Shown piece by piece: positions 50,906-59,104 of a stretch of 64,000 bases of DNA (position 1 is the first letter of the stretch; each line of letters opens with the position of its first letter). Source of the DNA: CAWGHZ01 sp963775315 (lineage in GTDB: Bacteria > Pseudomonadota > Alphaproteobacteria > MPNO01 > DASWLB01); assembly GCA_963775315.1 (NCBI GenBank), contig CAVZIN010000007.1:1922001-1986000 (forward strand), written 5' to 3'. Made by a program: the position numbers and the translations under genes. Below the pieces are notes generated by a model. It ran no database searches, was not told where the DNA came from, and saw nothing but the letters and a program-made list of their open reading frames with translations.

Positions 50906-52723
50906 ATGTCAGCTCTTGCCTCCCGATTGAAGCCGCCCTTCGGCGCGCGGGCCACCTCCTCCGCCTCCGACTGGTTGGTTCCGGGCTGCCTCGTCCTGGT
51001 GGTGGCGCTGGCATTTTTCGTCCGCCTGCAGTTCGTTGGCGTCTACGGGGGTCATGGCGGCTACCTCGCTTGGGCAAAGACGCATTATTTCGGCGGCCTG
51101 TCGCCCGCATATCTCGGCGGACTGAAAGCCGCCACTACGATGTACCCGCCGGGATATCCGCTGTTCCTCGGCCTCCTGAAATGGCTGGGCATCGCCGACC
51201 CGCAAGGGATGCGGATCGTCCAGACAGGAATCGACGCGCTGGCCACCCTGCCCCTCTTCTATCTGTTCCGCGCCGCGCGGCTCAGTCGGCCACTGGCGTT
51301 CCTGGGCATCGTGATCTTCGCAAGCTACCCGCTGTTCGCCGTCGGAAGCACCTTCATCCTCGCCGAGTCGCTGTCTCCTGCTTTGCTGATCGGGTGCCTG
51401 TTCCTGCTGGTCGGCGCCGCGCGGAACGGATCGATCCTGCGGTGGGGCGCGGCCGGCCTCGCCGCCGGCGCCGCGGCGATGTTCCGACCGGACTTCCTCC
51501 TGTTCATCGTGCCTTCGGTGCTGTGGGCGGCCTGGCACGGGTGGGGCCGCCCCCTCCCATATGCCGCGAAGCGGATCGCCGCGATGGTCCTGTGTTATGC
51601 CGCGGTGGTCGGCGCCTGGGGCACCTACAACAAGATCCATGGCGGCGTCTGGATGTTCTCCACGACGAGCGGCGGCGTCGGGCTGTGGGAAGGGCTGGGA
51701 GAGGTGCCCAACGACTACGGGTTCGTTCTCGGAGACCTTCAGCTTGGGGAGCTGCTTGCCAAGCGCGGCATGAACAACTTCCACGCCTTCGAGGCCGACA
51801 GCTATCTTAAGTCGCAATACATGGATGCTGTGCTGCACCACCCGGGCTTCGTGGCGCGGGTGATCCTGCACCGCTGGGACAACATCCTTTTCCGATCGGA
51901 GGCGTTCCATCCCAACTACCAGCGCGGGTTGCAGCGCTTCCTCGACAAGTTCGGCCTCATCCTGGTGGCGGCCGCCGTGGCGCTGTACTGGCGAAACCAA
52001 GTCGCGATCCTGATCGCGACGGTGCCCGTCCTGTACGCGCTGTTCAGCATCGGACTGGTCCATTGGGAGCCGCGCTACGTCCGCTATGTCCATCTCGGCT
52101 ATCTCGCCGCGCTCCTCCTGGTGATCGAGGCCATCGCCGCGCGGCTGCCAGAGCGGGGAACAGTGCGCTACGCGGCCCCGTTCCGCCAGGCTGTGCTGGT
52201 GTTGGGGGTACTGCTCGCCCTTCGCGACCTTCCGGTCCTGCTCAATTCGAACGCCAATGCCCGGGACGCCGCCGCCGCCCGGGCCAGCGTCACCGGCGGC
52301 GACGCGGTCGCTGGCCCGACGCTCGAAGCGCTCCGCTGGAACGCCGTCACCACCCGGTTCGGGATCCCGAAGGTGACGATGGCCGGCGACAAGCTCCATG
52401 TCGTGACCACCAAGGTTCCGACCGACTACCAGGCGGTGACAAAGGTGGATACCGGCGGCTACAGGTACATGCTGGTCGAGTACACGCTGGACATTAAAAG
52501 CGGCGGCGGCGGCCTCGCGGTCATCAGTAGCGACGGGACCACCGGGCTGGCAGGACAGGTCGTCTCGGGGCCGGGACGCCACGCAGAGCAAATGGTCGTC
52601 TCTTTGGGCAAGAACGCAGCGGTACAGCTCGTCCTCGTGAACCACAACGACGCGGGCGCCTCAGAGTTCGACCTCACCGATTTCAAGCTCCGGTTCGGGC
52701 CGCGCAAGAAAGAGACAAATTAG
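50906..52723 (+). CDS. GT-C family membrane glycosyltransferase with C-terminal module
   Basis: A 605-residue ArnT/PMT_2-like protein. Residues about 25-455 contain roughly ten to eleven membrane segments. The region YPPGYPLFLGLLKWLG in the early periplasmic loops and LVHWEPRYVRYVHLGYLAALLLV late in the domain fit GT-C enzymes. The first loop reads GVYGGHGGYLAWA, lacking the Asp/Glu pair usual there. Residues about 478-605 form a soluble beta-rich domain: DYQAVTKVDTGGYRYMLVEY, GGGLAVISSDGTTGLAG, VQLVLVNHNDAG and FDLTDFKLRFG. It aligns by eye with the module in Wzt and the bi-domain enzyme and should face the periplasm. With the GT2 and flippase it forms a possible side-branch glycosylation set. 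It ends 145 bp before the IS element. Confidence 0.86.
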   Translation: MSALASRLKPPFGARATSSASDWLVPGCLVLVVALAFFVRLQFVGVYGGHGGYLAWAKTHYFGGLSPAYLGGLKAATTMYPPGYPLFLGLLKWLGIADPQGMRIVQTGIDALATLPLFYLFRAARLSRPLAFLGIVIFASYPLFAVGSTFILAESLSPALLIGCLFLLVGAARNGSILRWGAAGLAAGAAAMFRPDFLLFIVPSVLWAAWHGWGRPLPYAAKRIAAMVLCYAAVVGAWGTYNKIHGGVWMFSTTSGGVGLWEGLGEVPNDYGFVLGDLQLGELLAKRGMNNFHAFEADSYLKSQYMDAVLHHPGFVARVILHRWDNILFRSEAFHPNYQRGLQRFLDKFGLILVAAAVALYWRNQVAILIATVPVLYALFSIGLVHWEPRYVRYVHLGYLAALLLVIEAIAARLPERGTVRYAAPFRQAVLVLGVLLALRDLPVLLNSNANARDAAAARASVTGGDAVAGPTLEALRWNAVTTRFGIPKVTMAGDKLHVVTTKVPTDYQAVTKVDTGGYRYMLVEYTLDIKSGGGGLAVISSDGTTGLAGQVVSGPGRHAEQMVVSLGKNAAVQLVLVNHNDAGASEFDLTDFKLRFGPRKKETN

Positions 52724-52867
52724 GCTGTAGCGGCATGCGGGCGGGTGACGACAGATTGATTGCCGACGACTTCACCGACGACACAATCGCGGCCTGCTGC
52801 CGCCGCAAGAGGACTTTGTCCGCCGCGCGTCCGACGGCGCCTGCACTGTGCTGAAGCGTAGGAACGA

Positions 52868-53640
52868 TTAGGTCGTGGACTCATAATGGTTGATGCGGAG
52901 CCGTATGGAAGCGAGGGCGACGGCGGCGAGGAAGTTTCGCGCGAGCTTGTCATAGCGCGTGGCGATGCGCCGGAAGTGCTTGAGCCGGTTGAAGAAGCGT
53001 TCGACGAGGTTGCGCTGGCGGTAAATCTGGCGGTCAACGACACGGCGGACCCGGACGTTGCTCTGCGACGGGATGTGGGCGAAGGCGCCAGCGGCTTCGA
53101 TGAGCGCGATAATGGTGGCCGCGAAGTAGCCGCGGTCGGCAACGACGTGACGAGCGAGCGCCAGTCCCTCGACCAGGGCCGGGAAGGTGGTCTTGTCCGA
53201 GGCCTGGCCGGGGGTGAGCAGCAGGCGCACAGGCAGGCCGTGACGATCCACCACGACGTGGATTTTGGTGGTCAGTCCTCCACGAGAACGGCCGATGGCG
53301 TGATCCGCGCCCCCTTTTTACCGCCGGCCGCGTGCTGGTGGGCGCGCACGATCGAGGAGTCGATCAGATGAAGCGACGTGGGCGAGCCGGCCTTCAAAGC
53401 CTCGAACACCTTGAGCCACACCCCTGCTTTGGCCCAGCGGTTGAAGCGATTGTAGACCGTGGTGTACGGGCCGTACCGTTCCGGCAGGTCACGCCACGGC
53501 GCGCCTGTGCGCAGGATGTGGAAGATCCCGTTCACCACACGCCGGTCGTCCACCCGCGGCACGCCGCGCGGCTTGTTCGGCAGCAGCGGCTGGATGATCG
53601 TCCATTCCGCATCGGTCAAATCGAAGCGCGCCATCTTCAA
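52868..53640 (-). CDS. IS5-family transposase, two-frame with -1 frameshift site
   Basis: DDE transposase encoded as two overlapping frames. The first runs from 53640 to a stop at 53272 (122 residues): RFDLTDAEWTIIQPLLP, GIFHILRTGAPWRDLPERYG, then the first catalytic aspartate in HLIDSSIVRAHQHAAGGKK. The second frame supplies GGADHAIGRSRGGLTTKIH. It continues through DRHGLPVRLLLTPGQASD, VVADRGYF (second aspartate) and RNLVERFFNRLKHFRRIATRYDK (glutamate) to a stop at 52868. A run aaaaaggggg at 53310-53319 (read on the minus strand) is a classic A-AAA-AAG slip site for -1 frameshifting, giving a full-length protein of about 257 residues. It is probably active or recently active, since no other damage is seen. 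Confidence 0.9.
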
Positions 53641-53709
53641 GCTCCCACCGTTTGGAAGCTTGAATCACACCCCGCCCATAAAGGGAATCCCCTTTATGGG
53701 TACATGACC
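52871..53709. mobile_element. IS5-family insertion sequence (IS427-like)
   Basis: An element of about 839 bp. Its ends are imperfect inverted repeats: ggtcgtggactcataa at the left, and the reverse complement of the right end reads ggtcatgtacccataa. The ends are flanked by TA on both sides, consistent with a 2-bp (or CTAR-type) target duplication. It carries one transposase in two frames on the minus strand. It lies between the GT-C gene and the ABC-2 permease fusion. Neither gene is visibly broken. Confidence 0.85.
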
Positions 53710-53820
53710 TAGTCACAATTCGGCACGCGCCGGGCTAGTGACAGGGCGGGCCGCCGCAGGCAGGATGCGCGTGGGCGGGCCCGCGTGGGCCGCCCTGCCC
53801 AAGGGGGATGCCCGAACCAC

Positions 53821-55203
53821 ATGCTCGATGCCTGCCGCGACTTCCTGGCAGCCGGAGGCGGTGCGGCGCGCGTGCGCTACCGCCTGTCGCGGCCGGGCTC
53901 GGCGCTCCGGGCGCTCGCCGCGGTGCTCGACGTTGTGCTCTATGCGGGCGCCGTCCACTTCATCATGTCGATCGTGTTCCACCGCTCGGGCTTCGATCGG
54001 TTCGAGCTGATCCTGATCGGGTTCGTGGCGTTCTCCTGGACGCTCCGCTCGATGCTGGAGGCGCGCAACTTCGCCGAGCTGCACGACCGCATGGCCGAGT
54101 ACGCAACGGCCCCGGTCGCCGCCGTGACCGGGGCGTGCCTCGCCCCGCCGGTCGTGACCTTCCTCGCCTCGCTGGCTCTCGCGGTGGCGATCGAGGCGGC
54201 CACGCTCGACTCGCTCGCCCGGCTGACGCAGGCCGGCTGGCTCGCCCCGACCATCCTCATCCAGGGGATCTGGAACGCGGTGCTGGTGCTGGCGCTCGCC
54301 GTCGCGCTCGAGCGTCGCTGGATCGCCAGCGCGACGCCGGCTGTCGTCCTCGTCGCGGTCGTCTGGCTGCTGTCGCCGATCCTCTACAAGTTCGAGGACA
54401 TCCCGTCACCGGCCAACCCGTGGCTCACCACCTTCAACCCCGCCTCGCACATGCTGGCCGCCTACCACAACGCGCTGTGGCGCGAGGCGCCGATGAGCCT
54501 CACCGTGCTACCGGCGGCGGGCGCCGTCGGGCTCGTCCTCGCCCTCTGGCTCGGGCGCCTGGTCGGACGCGGGCGCCGGCAGGCCGAGGCCGCCGATCTC
54601 GCCGGGTCGCCCGGGCTGCCGCACCTCGTCGCCATGCTCGATGGGGTCGGTCTCGCCCCGGCGCGCCCGCCCGGCCGCGCGCCCGCAAGGCGGTTCGCCG
54701 CGTGGCCCGGCCGTCTCGGCTTCTATACCGGCCTCGACCTGGTGACGCTGCTGATGATCGCGCGGGGCGGTCGGCGGGCGGAGCGCGCCGATCGGATCGA
54801 CCGCATCGGCGCGGCGAGCGGCGTCGGCCGGCTTTACACCAATTCGCTCGCGATCTATCCGCGCTGGGCACTGGCGCAGCTCGCCTTCGCCACCGCGATC
54901 GAGGTGCCGGACCGGCGGATCGTGCTCGACGGCATCCTCGACGACGTGCGCCCGACCTTCCTCGCCGACGCCTGGCAGCGGCTCGAGCGCGAGACCGCCG
55001 CCGGGCGCGAGGTGACTGTGCTGAGCTACACGGCCCTGTCACTGCCCTGGTCAGCGAAGGGCTCGTTCGAGGCGTTCGGCCGCGACGGGCAGCGCCGCGC
55101 CGGCGCGGTCGGGCCCGAGCTGGACGCCGCCTACGACGCGCTGCGGAGCGCCGCGCCAGCCTGGCGGGCGACGCCGCGCAAGGCGCTGTCGCAGCGCGCC
55201 TAG
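53821..55203 (+). CDS. ABC-2 permease-like membrane protein with unknown C-terminal domain
   Basis: A 460-residue protein. Residues about 20-245 resemble an ABC-2 type polysaccharide permease with six helices (ALRALAAVLDVVLYAGAVHFIM, RSMLEARNFAELHDRM, WLLSPILYKFEDIPSPANPW, TTFNPASHMLAAYHNALW). From about 285 a soluble part follows: GLDLVTLLMIARGGRRAERADRIDRIGAASGVGRLYTNSLAIYPRWALAQLAFATAIEVPDRRIVLDGILDDVRPT. I do not recognise this part. No ATPase adjoins, so it could use the Wzt at 35360-37603 or one elsewhere. The ATG at 53821 follows GGGGGA at 53803. It begins about 110 bp after the IS element and is followed by a flippase-like gene, so the original operon may have been split by the insertion. 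Confidence 0.7.
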   Translation: MLDACRDFLAAGGGAARVRYRLSRPGSALRALAAVLDVVLYAGAVHFIMSIVFHRSGFDRFELILIGFVAFSWTLRSMLEARNFAELHDRMAEYATAPVAAVTGACLAPPVVTFLASLALAVAIEAATLDSLARLTQAGWLAPTILIQGIWNAVLVLALAVALERRWIASATPAVVLVAVVWLLSPILYKFEDIPSPANPWLTTFNPASHMLAAYHNALWREAPMSLTVLPAAGAVGLVLALWLGRLVGRGRRQAEAADLAGSPGLPHLVAMLDGVGLAPARPPGRAPARRFAAWPGRLGFYTGLDLVTLLMIARGGRRAERADRIDRIGAASGVGRLYTNSLAIYPRWALAQLAFATAIEVPDRRIVLDGILDDVRPTFLADAWQRLERETAAGREVTVLSYTALSLPWSAKGSFEAFGRDGQRRAGAVGPELDAAYDALRSAAPAWRATPRKALSQRA

Positions 55204-55245
55204 CACCGGCAGGAGAGGACGTGATCCGCCCCGGCCGCAAGCCAC

Positions 55246-56346
55246 ATGCCGACGCCTGACCCCGGAAACGGCCGCCGCCCCGGTGCGTTCGCTGCCTGGG
55301 GCATGGCGGGAAGCTGGACCGGCCGGCGCGTCGCGCTCGCCATCGCCGGGCTCGCGATCTCGGCCGCATGCCTCTACGTGGCGTTCCGCAACGTCGACCT
55401 CGGCGCGCTCGCCCGGTTCGTCGCAACGTTCGACCCGGCGAGCCTCGCGGCCGCCGCGCTCGCCGTCCTCGGATGCTACGTCATGGGCGCGCTGCGCTGG
55501 CGCATCCTGCTCGACGAGCTCTGCCGCGTCCGCTTCCGGCGCGTGGTCTCGATCCTTCTGATCGCGCAGCTCATGAACATGACCCTGCCCTTCCGGGCCG
55601 GCGACGTGATGCGCCCCGCCCTCGCGCGCTATCGCTGCGGCATCGGGCTCTCGAAATCCTTCGCCAGCACGGCGCTCGACCGACTGTTCGACGTGCTCGC
55701 CGTGTTCGCGCTGGCGCTCGCCATCTCGCTCAACTCACGCCAGCTGTCGTCGCTGCTGGCCGCGCAGGCAACGATCATCGCCCTGCTGGTCGCCGCGCTC
55801 GCCGTGCTGATCCTCGCCGCGTTCCGCCCCGGCCTTGCCGTCCACGCCCTGCGCATCGCCGCGCGCCGCACGCCGCACCGGCTGGCCGTCCTCCTCCACC
55901 GCTACGCCGACACGATCGAGCTGCTGCTGCGGAACTTCCGCGACATGCTGGAGCCGGCGCGCCTTGGCAAGGCCGCCCTCGCGAGTTTCGGCAATCTCGC
56001 GTTCGGCCTCGCCGCCTATGCGCTGGTATTCCGGGCGAGCGGGGTCGCCGTGCCGCCCGTCGCCATTCTCGTCGTCCTGGTGGCGACGCAGCTTGGCGCC
56101 GCCGTGCCGTCGGCCCCGGCGTCGCTCGGCGTGTTCCATGCCATCGTCGTGGGGGTGCTGGCGCTGTGGCAGGTGCCTTCCGACGCCGCGCTTGGCATCG
56201 CCATCGTGCTGCACGCGCTGATCTCGCTGCTGCCGGTCGCGCTTGGCCTCGCGGCACTTTACCTTGAGGGGACGGCGGCGCTGCGCGGCGGGGCGGAGGA
56301 AACGACCGGTGCGGCGACGGATGAGCCCGCCGCACCCAATTCCTGA
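55246..56346 (+). CDS. Lysylphosphatidylglycerol synthase TM-region family protein
   Basis: A 366-residue integral membrane protein of the UPF0104/LPG_synthase_TM (AglD-like) group with about eight membrane segments. Motifs: ALRWRILLDEL, LLIAQLMNMTLPFRAGDVMRPALARY and STALDRLFDVLAVFALALAISL are typical. QLGAAVPSAPASLGVFHAIVVGVL matches the PxxPGxxGxxE-like region, with the glutamate replaced by histidine. Family members are lipid flippases or scramblases in lysyl-PG and hopanoid or glycan pathways. In this locus, movement of a lipid-linked sugar is a reasonable inference. It is followed closely by a lipoprotein gene on the same strand. Confidence 0.85.
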   Translation: MPTPDPGNGRRPGAFAAWGMAGSWTGRRVALAIAGLAISAACLYVAFRNVDLGALARFVATFDPASLAAAALAVLGCYVMGALRWRILLDELCRVRFRRVVSILLIAQLMNMTLPFRAGDVMRPALARYRCGIGLSKSFASTALDRLFDVLAVFALALAISLNSRQLSSLLAAQATIIALLVAALAVLILAAFRPGLAVHALRIAARRTPHRLAVLLHRYADTIELLLRNFRDMLEPARLGKAALASFGNLAFGLAAYALVFRASGVAVPPVAILVVLVATQLGAAVPSAPASLGVFHAIVVGVLALWQVPSDAALGIAIVLHALISLLPVALGLAALYLEGTAALRGGAEETTGAATDEPAAPNS

Positions 56347-56358
56347 CGGTCCCCCGTC

Positions 56359-57690
56359 TTGGGGCCTATCCGCCGCCCGGTCATGCTCGCCGCCCTGCTT
56401 GCTCTGGCCCTCGCCGGTTGCCGGGACGAGACCGACATCTGGCACGACACGCCGGAAGCCGTACGGACGGTCTATCGGGACGGCGTGCCGCACACCGACC
56501 GGCACGGCCGTCTCCGTCGCACCTTCGATCCGGCGCGCTCGTTCCTGCCGATCGGGCTCTATCATGCGCTGGTCGGCCGTCACTTCGGCCGCGAATACGG
56601 CCTCTCTGCCGCGCGCGCCGCCGGGTTCGACCTCATCTACCCGTGGGAGGGGCAAGAGGTGGCGCCGGTGACGGCGGCCGCGAAGGTTGCCGGCCTCGCC
56701 GTCATCAGCGCCGATCCGACCGATGCCGAATTGCGCCGCGATGCCGCCGATCCGGATTCGCCGGTGATCGCCTGGACGCTCGACCAGGAACCGTCGAGGG
56801 ATACCATCCGCGGCGATGGTTGGCGGGAGCGGCTCGCGCGGTTCAGGGCGCGCTTGCTCGAAATTCACGCGCTCGATCCGCGCCGGCCGGTCACGGTGAT
56901 CGATGCGCCCGACTTCACCGGCGCCGGCGCGGATCGCTGGGCGGCGTGGGCGACGGCGGGCGACATCTCCAGCCACTTCAACTATCCGATCCGCACGACA
57001 CCGCCGGAGTCGCTGTCGACGACACGCGGACTGCCGCAGTCGGTGGCGCGGGCCGTCGCGCTCAACCACGAGCGGAAGCCGGTGTGGCTGGTGGTGCAGG
57101 CATTCGGAAGCCCGGCCCAGCACTGGGCCATGCCGACGCCGGCCGAGCTGCGCGCCATGATCTACGCAGGCTTCGTCCACGGCGCGACCGGAGTGATCTA
57201 TTTCGCGCTCGACAGCTTCGTCACGCGCGACGACGGGGTGATCGGCATGGCGCCCGACCCCGCCGCCAATTACAACTCGACGCCCGACTTCAACCACGAC
57301 GGCAAGCCACCCGCCGTCGCCGACGCCGCGCAGCTCGCCGCGAGCCGGGCGCTCTGGCGGGAGGCCGCGCGCATCAACGGCGAACTCGCCACGCTCCGTC
57401 CGGCGCTGCTGTCTCCGACCTCATCGCGGCCGTACCGGGTGGCCATCCTGGGCCAGGGCAATTCGCGCGCGCCGGTCCGCACAATGCTGAAGGAATGGGA
57501 GGGGGCGGCGACACTAATCGCCGTCAACGTCGACGACGTCCCGGTGACCTGGCGGGTGAGGTTCGATTCGCCGGTCACGCCGTCCCGCGCGGTATTCGAT
57601 AGCAAAGCGGCTCCCGCTTCGGTCCCCAATGGCTGGACCGACCGGCTGCCAGCCTTTGGGGTCCGGGTCTACCGGTTCCGATTCGAATAG
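56359..57690 (+). CDS. Putative lipoprotein with glycoside-hydrolase-like barrel
   Basis: A 443-residue protein with an N-terminal lipoprotein signal: RRP, a hydrophobic core, and the lipobox LALAGC with Cys at residue 21 if the TTG at 56359 is the start. An ATG at 56383 would leave almost no n-region, so the TTG is preferred although no clear ribosome site is seen. The mature part has TIM-barrel-like features. These are FLPIGLYHALVGRHFGREYGLSAARAAGFDLIYPW, ISADPTDAELRRDA, VIAWTLDQEPSRDTI (a possible acid/base DQE), HFNYPIRTTPPES, GATGVIYFALDSF, and a closing beta domain ending WRVRFDSP to RVYRFRFE. It could trim or bind the exported glycan at the outer membrane. The exact family is not recognised. 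Confidence 0.75.
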   Translation: MGPIRRPVMLAALLALALAGCRDETDIWHDTPEAVRTVYRDGVPHTDRHGRLRRTFDPARSFLPIGLYHALVGRHFGREYGLSAARAAGFDLIYPWEGQEVAPVTAAAKVAGLAVISADPTDAELRRDAADPDSPVIAWTLDQEPSRDTIRGDGWRERLARFRARLLEIHALDPRRPVTVIDAPDFTGAGADRWAAWATAGDISSHFNYPIRTTPPESLSTTRGLPQSVARAVALNHERKPVWLVVQAFGSPAQHWAMPTPAELRAMIYAGFVHGATGVIYFALDSFVTRDDGVIGMAPDPAANYNSTPDFNHDGKPPAVADAAQLAASRALWREAARINGELATLRPALLSPTSSRPYRVAILGQGNSRAPVRTMLKEWEGAATLIAVNVDDVPVTWRVRFDSPVTPSRAVFDSKAAPASVPNGWTDRLPAFGVRVYRFRFE

Positions 57691-57874
57691 GCGGACCCAG
57701 CATAGATGGGCAAGCGCCCAATCGGGGCGAACCCGGCTCGGCGATCGGTAAAATGCGCGACAAGGGCTGGACAATTCTGCTTGCGGGGCCGCGCATTTCG
57801 TCCAACATATCCGGCGTTCGGTGCGCCCATGCGCGATGCAGCGCAAGCTGCAAGCCCCGCGAAGGTGGTGCGAA

Positions 57875-58657
57875 ATGACCGTCAGCTCGCTGACCAGCAG
57901 CCTTCTGTCTCAAAGCCTGTTTCCGTCGGGCGTCTCCAGCGTGGACCCGCTTGCCGCGCTGGCCGCCACGCCGGCCGCCACGGCTCCGGCGGCGAACAGC
58001 CCGAGCCAGACGCAGATCGCGGCCGATCAGGCCCAGCTCGCGGGGTTCGATCAGCTCGCCTCGGCGGTCGCCGGCTTTCAATCCAGCGTCCAGGGCCTGA
58101 CGACGCCCGCCACGAATCCCGTCTCGCTGCAGGCCGCCGCGCAGGATTTCGTGACGACCTACAACAATCTTTTCGACACGGTGCGGAGCCTCACCGCGCC
58201 AGACGGGGCGCTGGCCGGCAACGCGACGGCGCAGGAGCTGGCGCAACAGCTCGGCGCGACATACTCGCAATCCTATTCCGCGAACGGCCTGACCGGCCTG
58301 TCCCAGATCGGCATCGACGTGCAGTCGGACGGGCATCTTGCGCTCGACAGCGCCGCCCTTCAGTCGGCCGCCGCGACCGACCTGGGCGGCACGGCGTCGG
58401 TCCTCAGCCAGGCGGCCACCGCCTTCGGCACGCTGGCCGGCGGCTATGGCGGCACCGGCGGAATCGTCGCCACCGACCAGTCGCTTTTGCAGAACGACGT
58501 CTCCACCCTGCAATTCCTGCAGGGGTTGGGCCCGACTGCGCCGACGGCGCCGGACTACCTGTCCGGAACCGAGCAGTACGCGGCCGCCCTGCAATTGCAG
58601 ATCAACACCGACCTGCTGAGCCGGTCTGGCCTGGGGTCGACAGGCCTGATCGCCTGA
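57875..58657 (+). CDS. FliD C-terminal-like protein (orphan)
   Basis: A 260-residue protein, with ATG at 57875 behind GAAGGTGG. After a low-complexity Ala/Ser/Thr-rich start comes FQSSVQGLTTPATNP, then FVTTYNNLFDTVRSLTAPDGALAGNATAQELAQQL and GLSQIGIDVQSDGHLALDSAALQSA. The last is the characteristic FliD_C pattern (YNxL, LxGD/N, GIxxxxDGxLxLD). The C-terminus lacks the long coiled-coil/D0 helices of a full FliD and the N-terminal D0 half is absent. It is therefore unlikely to be a working flagellar cap. No flagellar gene is near. It could be a remnant, a secreted filament-associated protein or a domain reused elsewhere. It is preceded by a 184-bp gap with no other feature recognised. Confidence 0.72.
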   Translation: MTVSSLTSSLLSQSLFPSGVSSVDPLAALAATPAATAPAANSPSQTQIAADQAQLAGFDQLASAVAGFQSSVQGLTTPATNPVSLQAAAQDFVTTYNNLFDTVRSLTAPDGALAGNATAQELAQQLGATYSQSYSANGLTGLSQIGIDVQSDGHLALDSAALQSAAATDLGGTASVLSQAATAFGTLAGGYGGTGGIVATDQSLLQNDVSTLQFLQGLGPTAPTAPDYLSGTEQYAAALQLQINTDLLSRSGLGSTGLIA

Positions 58658-58673
58658 AGCGGCCGGCCCGACC

Positions 58674-59057
58674 CTACTTCACGTTCTGGCCGTATTTCTC
58701 CAGCGACTTGCGGAGCGCCGAGGTCGGCTTCTGGAAGAACACCAGCATGGTGCAGCCGTTGGGCGCGGTCGGCGAGTGCTTCGAGCCCTTCGGCCGGATC
58801 ACGAAATTTCCGGCCGTCACCTCGCCCTCGTCGTCCTTGAGCGAACCTTCGACGATGTAGGTCTGCTCCAGGTCCTCGTGCATGTGGAACGGGATCGACG
58901 CGCCGGGCGCGAGCCGGGTGAGGATGGTCAGCATCCCCGTCTCCTTGTCGTGCATCAGCACCTTCATCTGGTTGCCGGGTGCCGTATCGATCCAAGGCAT
59001 GTCGTTGACGGCGACGTAGCGCGAAGCGAGATCGGCCGCGGAAGTCTGAGTGGCCAT
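58674..59057 (-). CDS. Single-domain cupin protein
   Basis: A 127-residue small beta-barrel protein. The cupin motif 1 is IPFHMHEDLEQTYIVEGSL (metal-binding HxH and later glutamate region) and motif 2 is GNFVIRPKGSKHSPTAPNG with the fourth histidine ligand. The ATG at 59057 follows GGGAGGACC. Related proteins include quercetinase- and anti-sigma ChrR-like cupins and small dioxygenases. The enzyme activity is not predictable. It is convergent with the FliD-like gene, 16 bp between stops. The next gene upstream on the same strand ends about 47 bp before its start. Confidence 0.9.
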   Translation of the reverse strand: MATQTSAADLASRYVAVNDMPWIDTAPGNQMKVLMHDKETGMLTILTRLAPGASIPFHMHEDLEQTYIVEGSLKDDEGEVTAGNFVIRPKGSKHSPTAPNGCTMLVFFQKPTSALRKSLEKYGQNVK

Positions 59058-59104
59058 GGCGGGTCCTCCCAAGGGAAGGCGAAATGCTACACCCGCCGCG
59101 CCCC

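Noticed and set aside
52724..52868. Possible remnant of another insertion sequence left of the IS5 element
   Set aside because: No frame in this 145-bp stretch shows transposase-like sequence, and no inverted repeat was found.
57691..57874. Possible sigma54 promoter upstream of the FliD-like gene
   Set aside because: The ggacaattctgcttgc region does not keep the required GG-N10-GC spacing.
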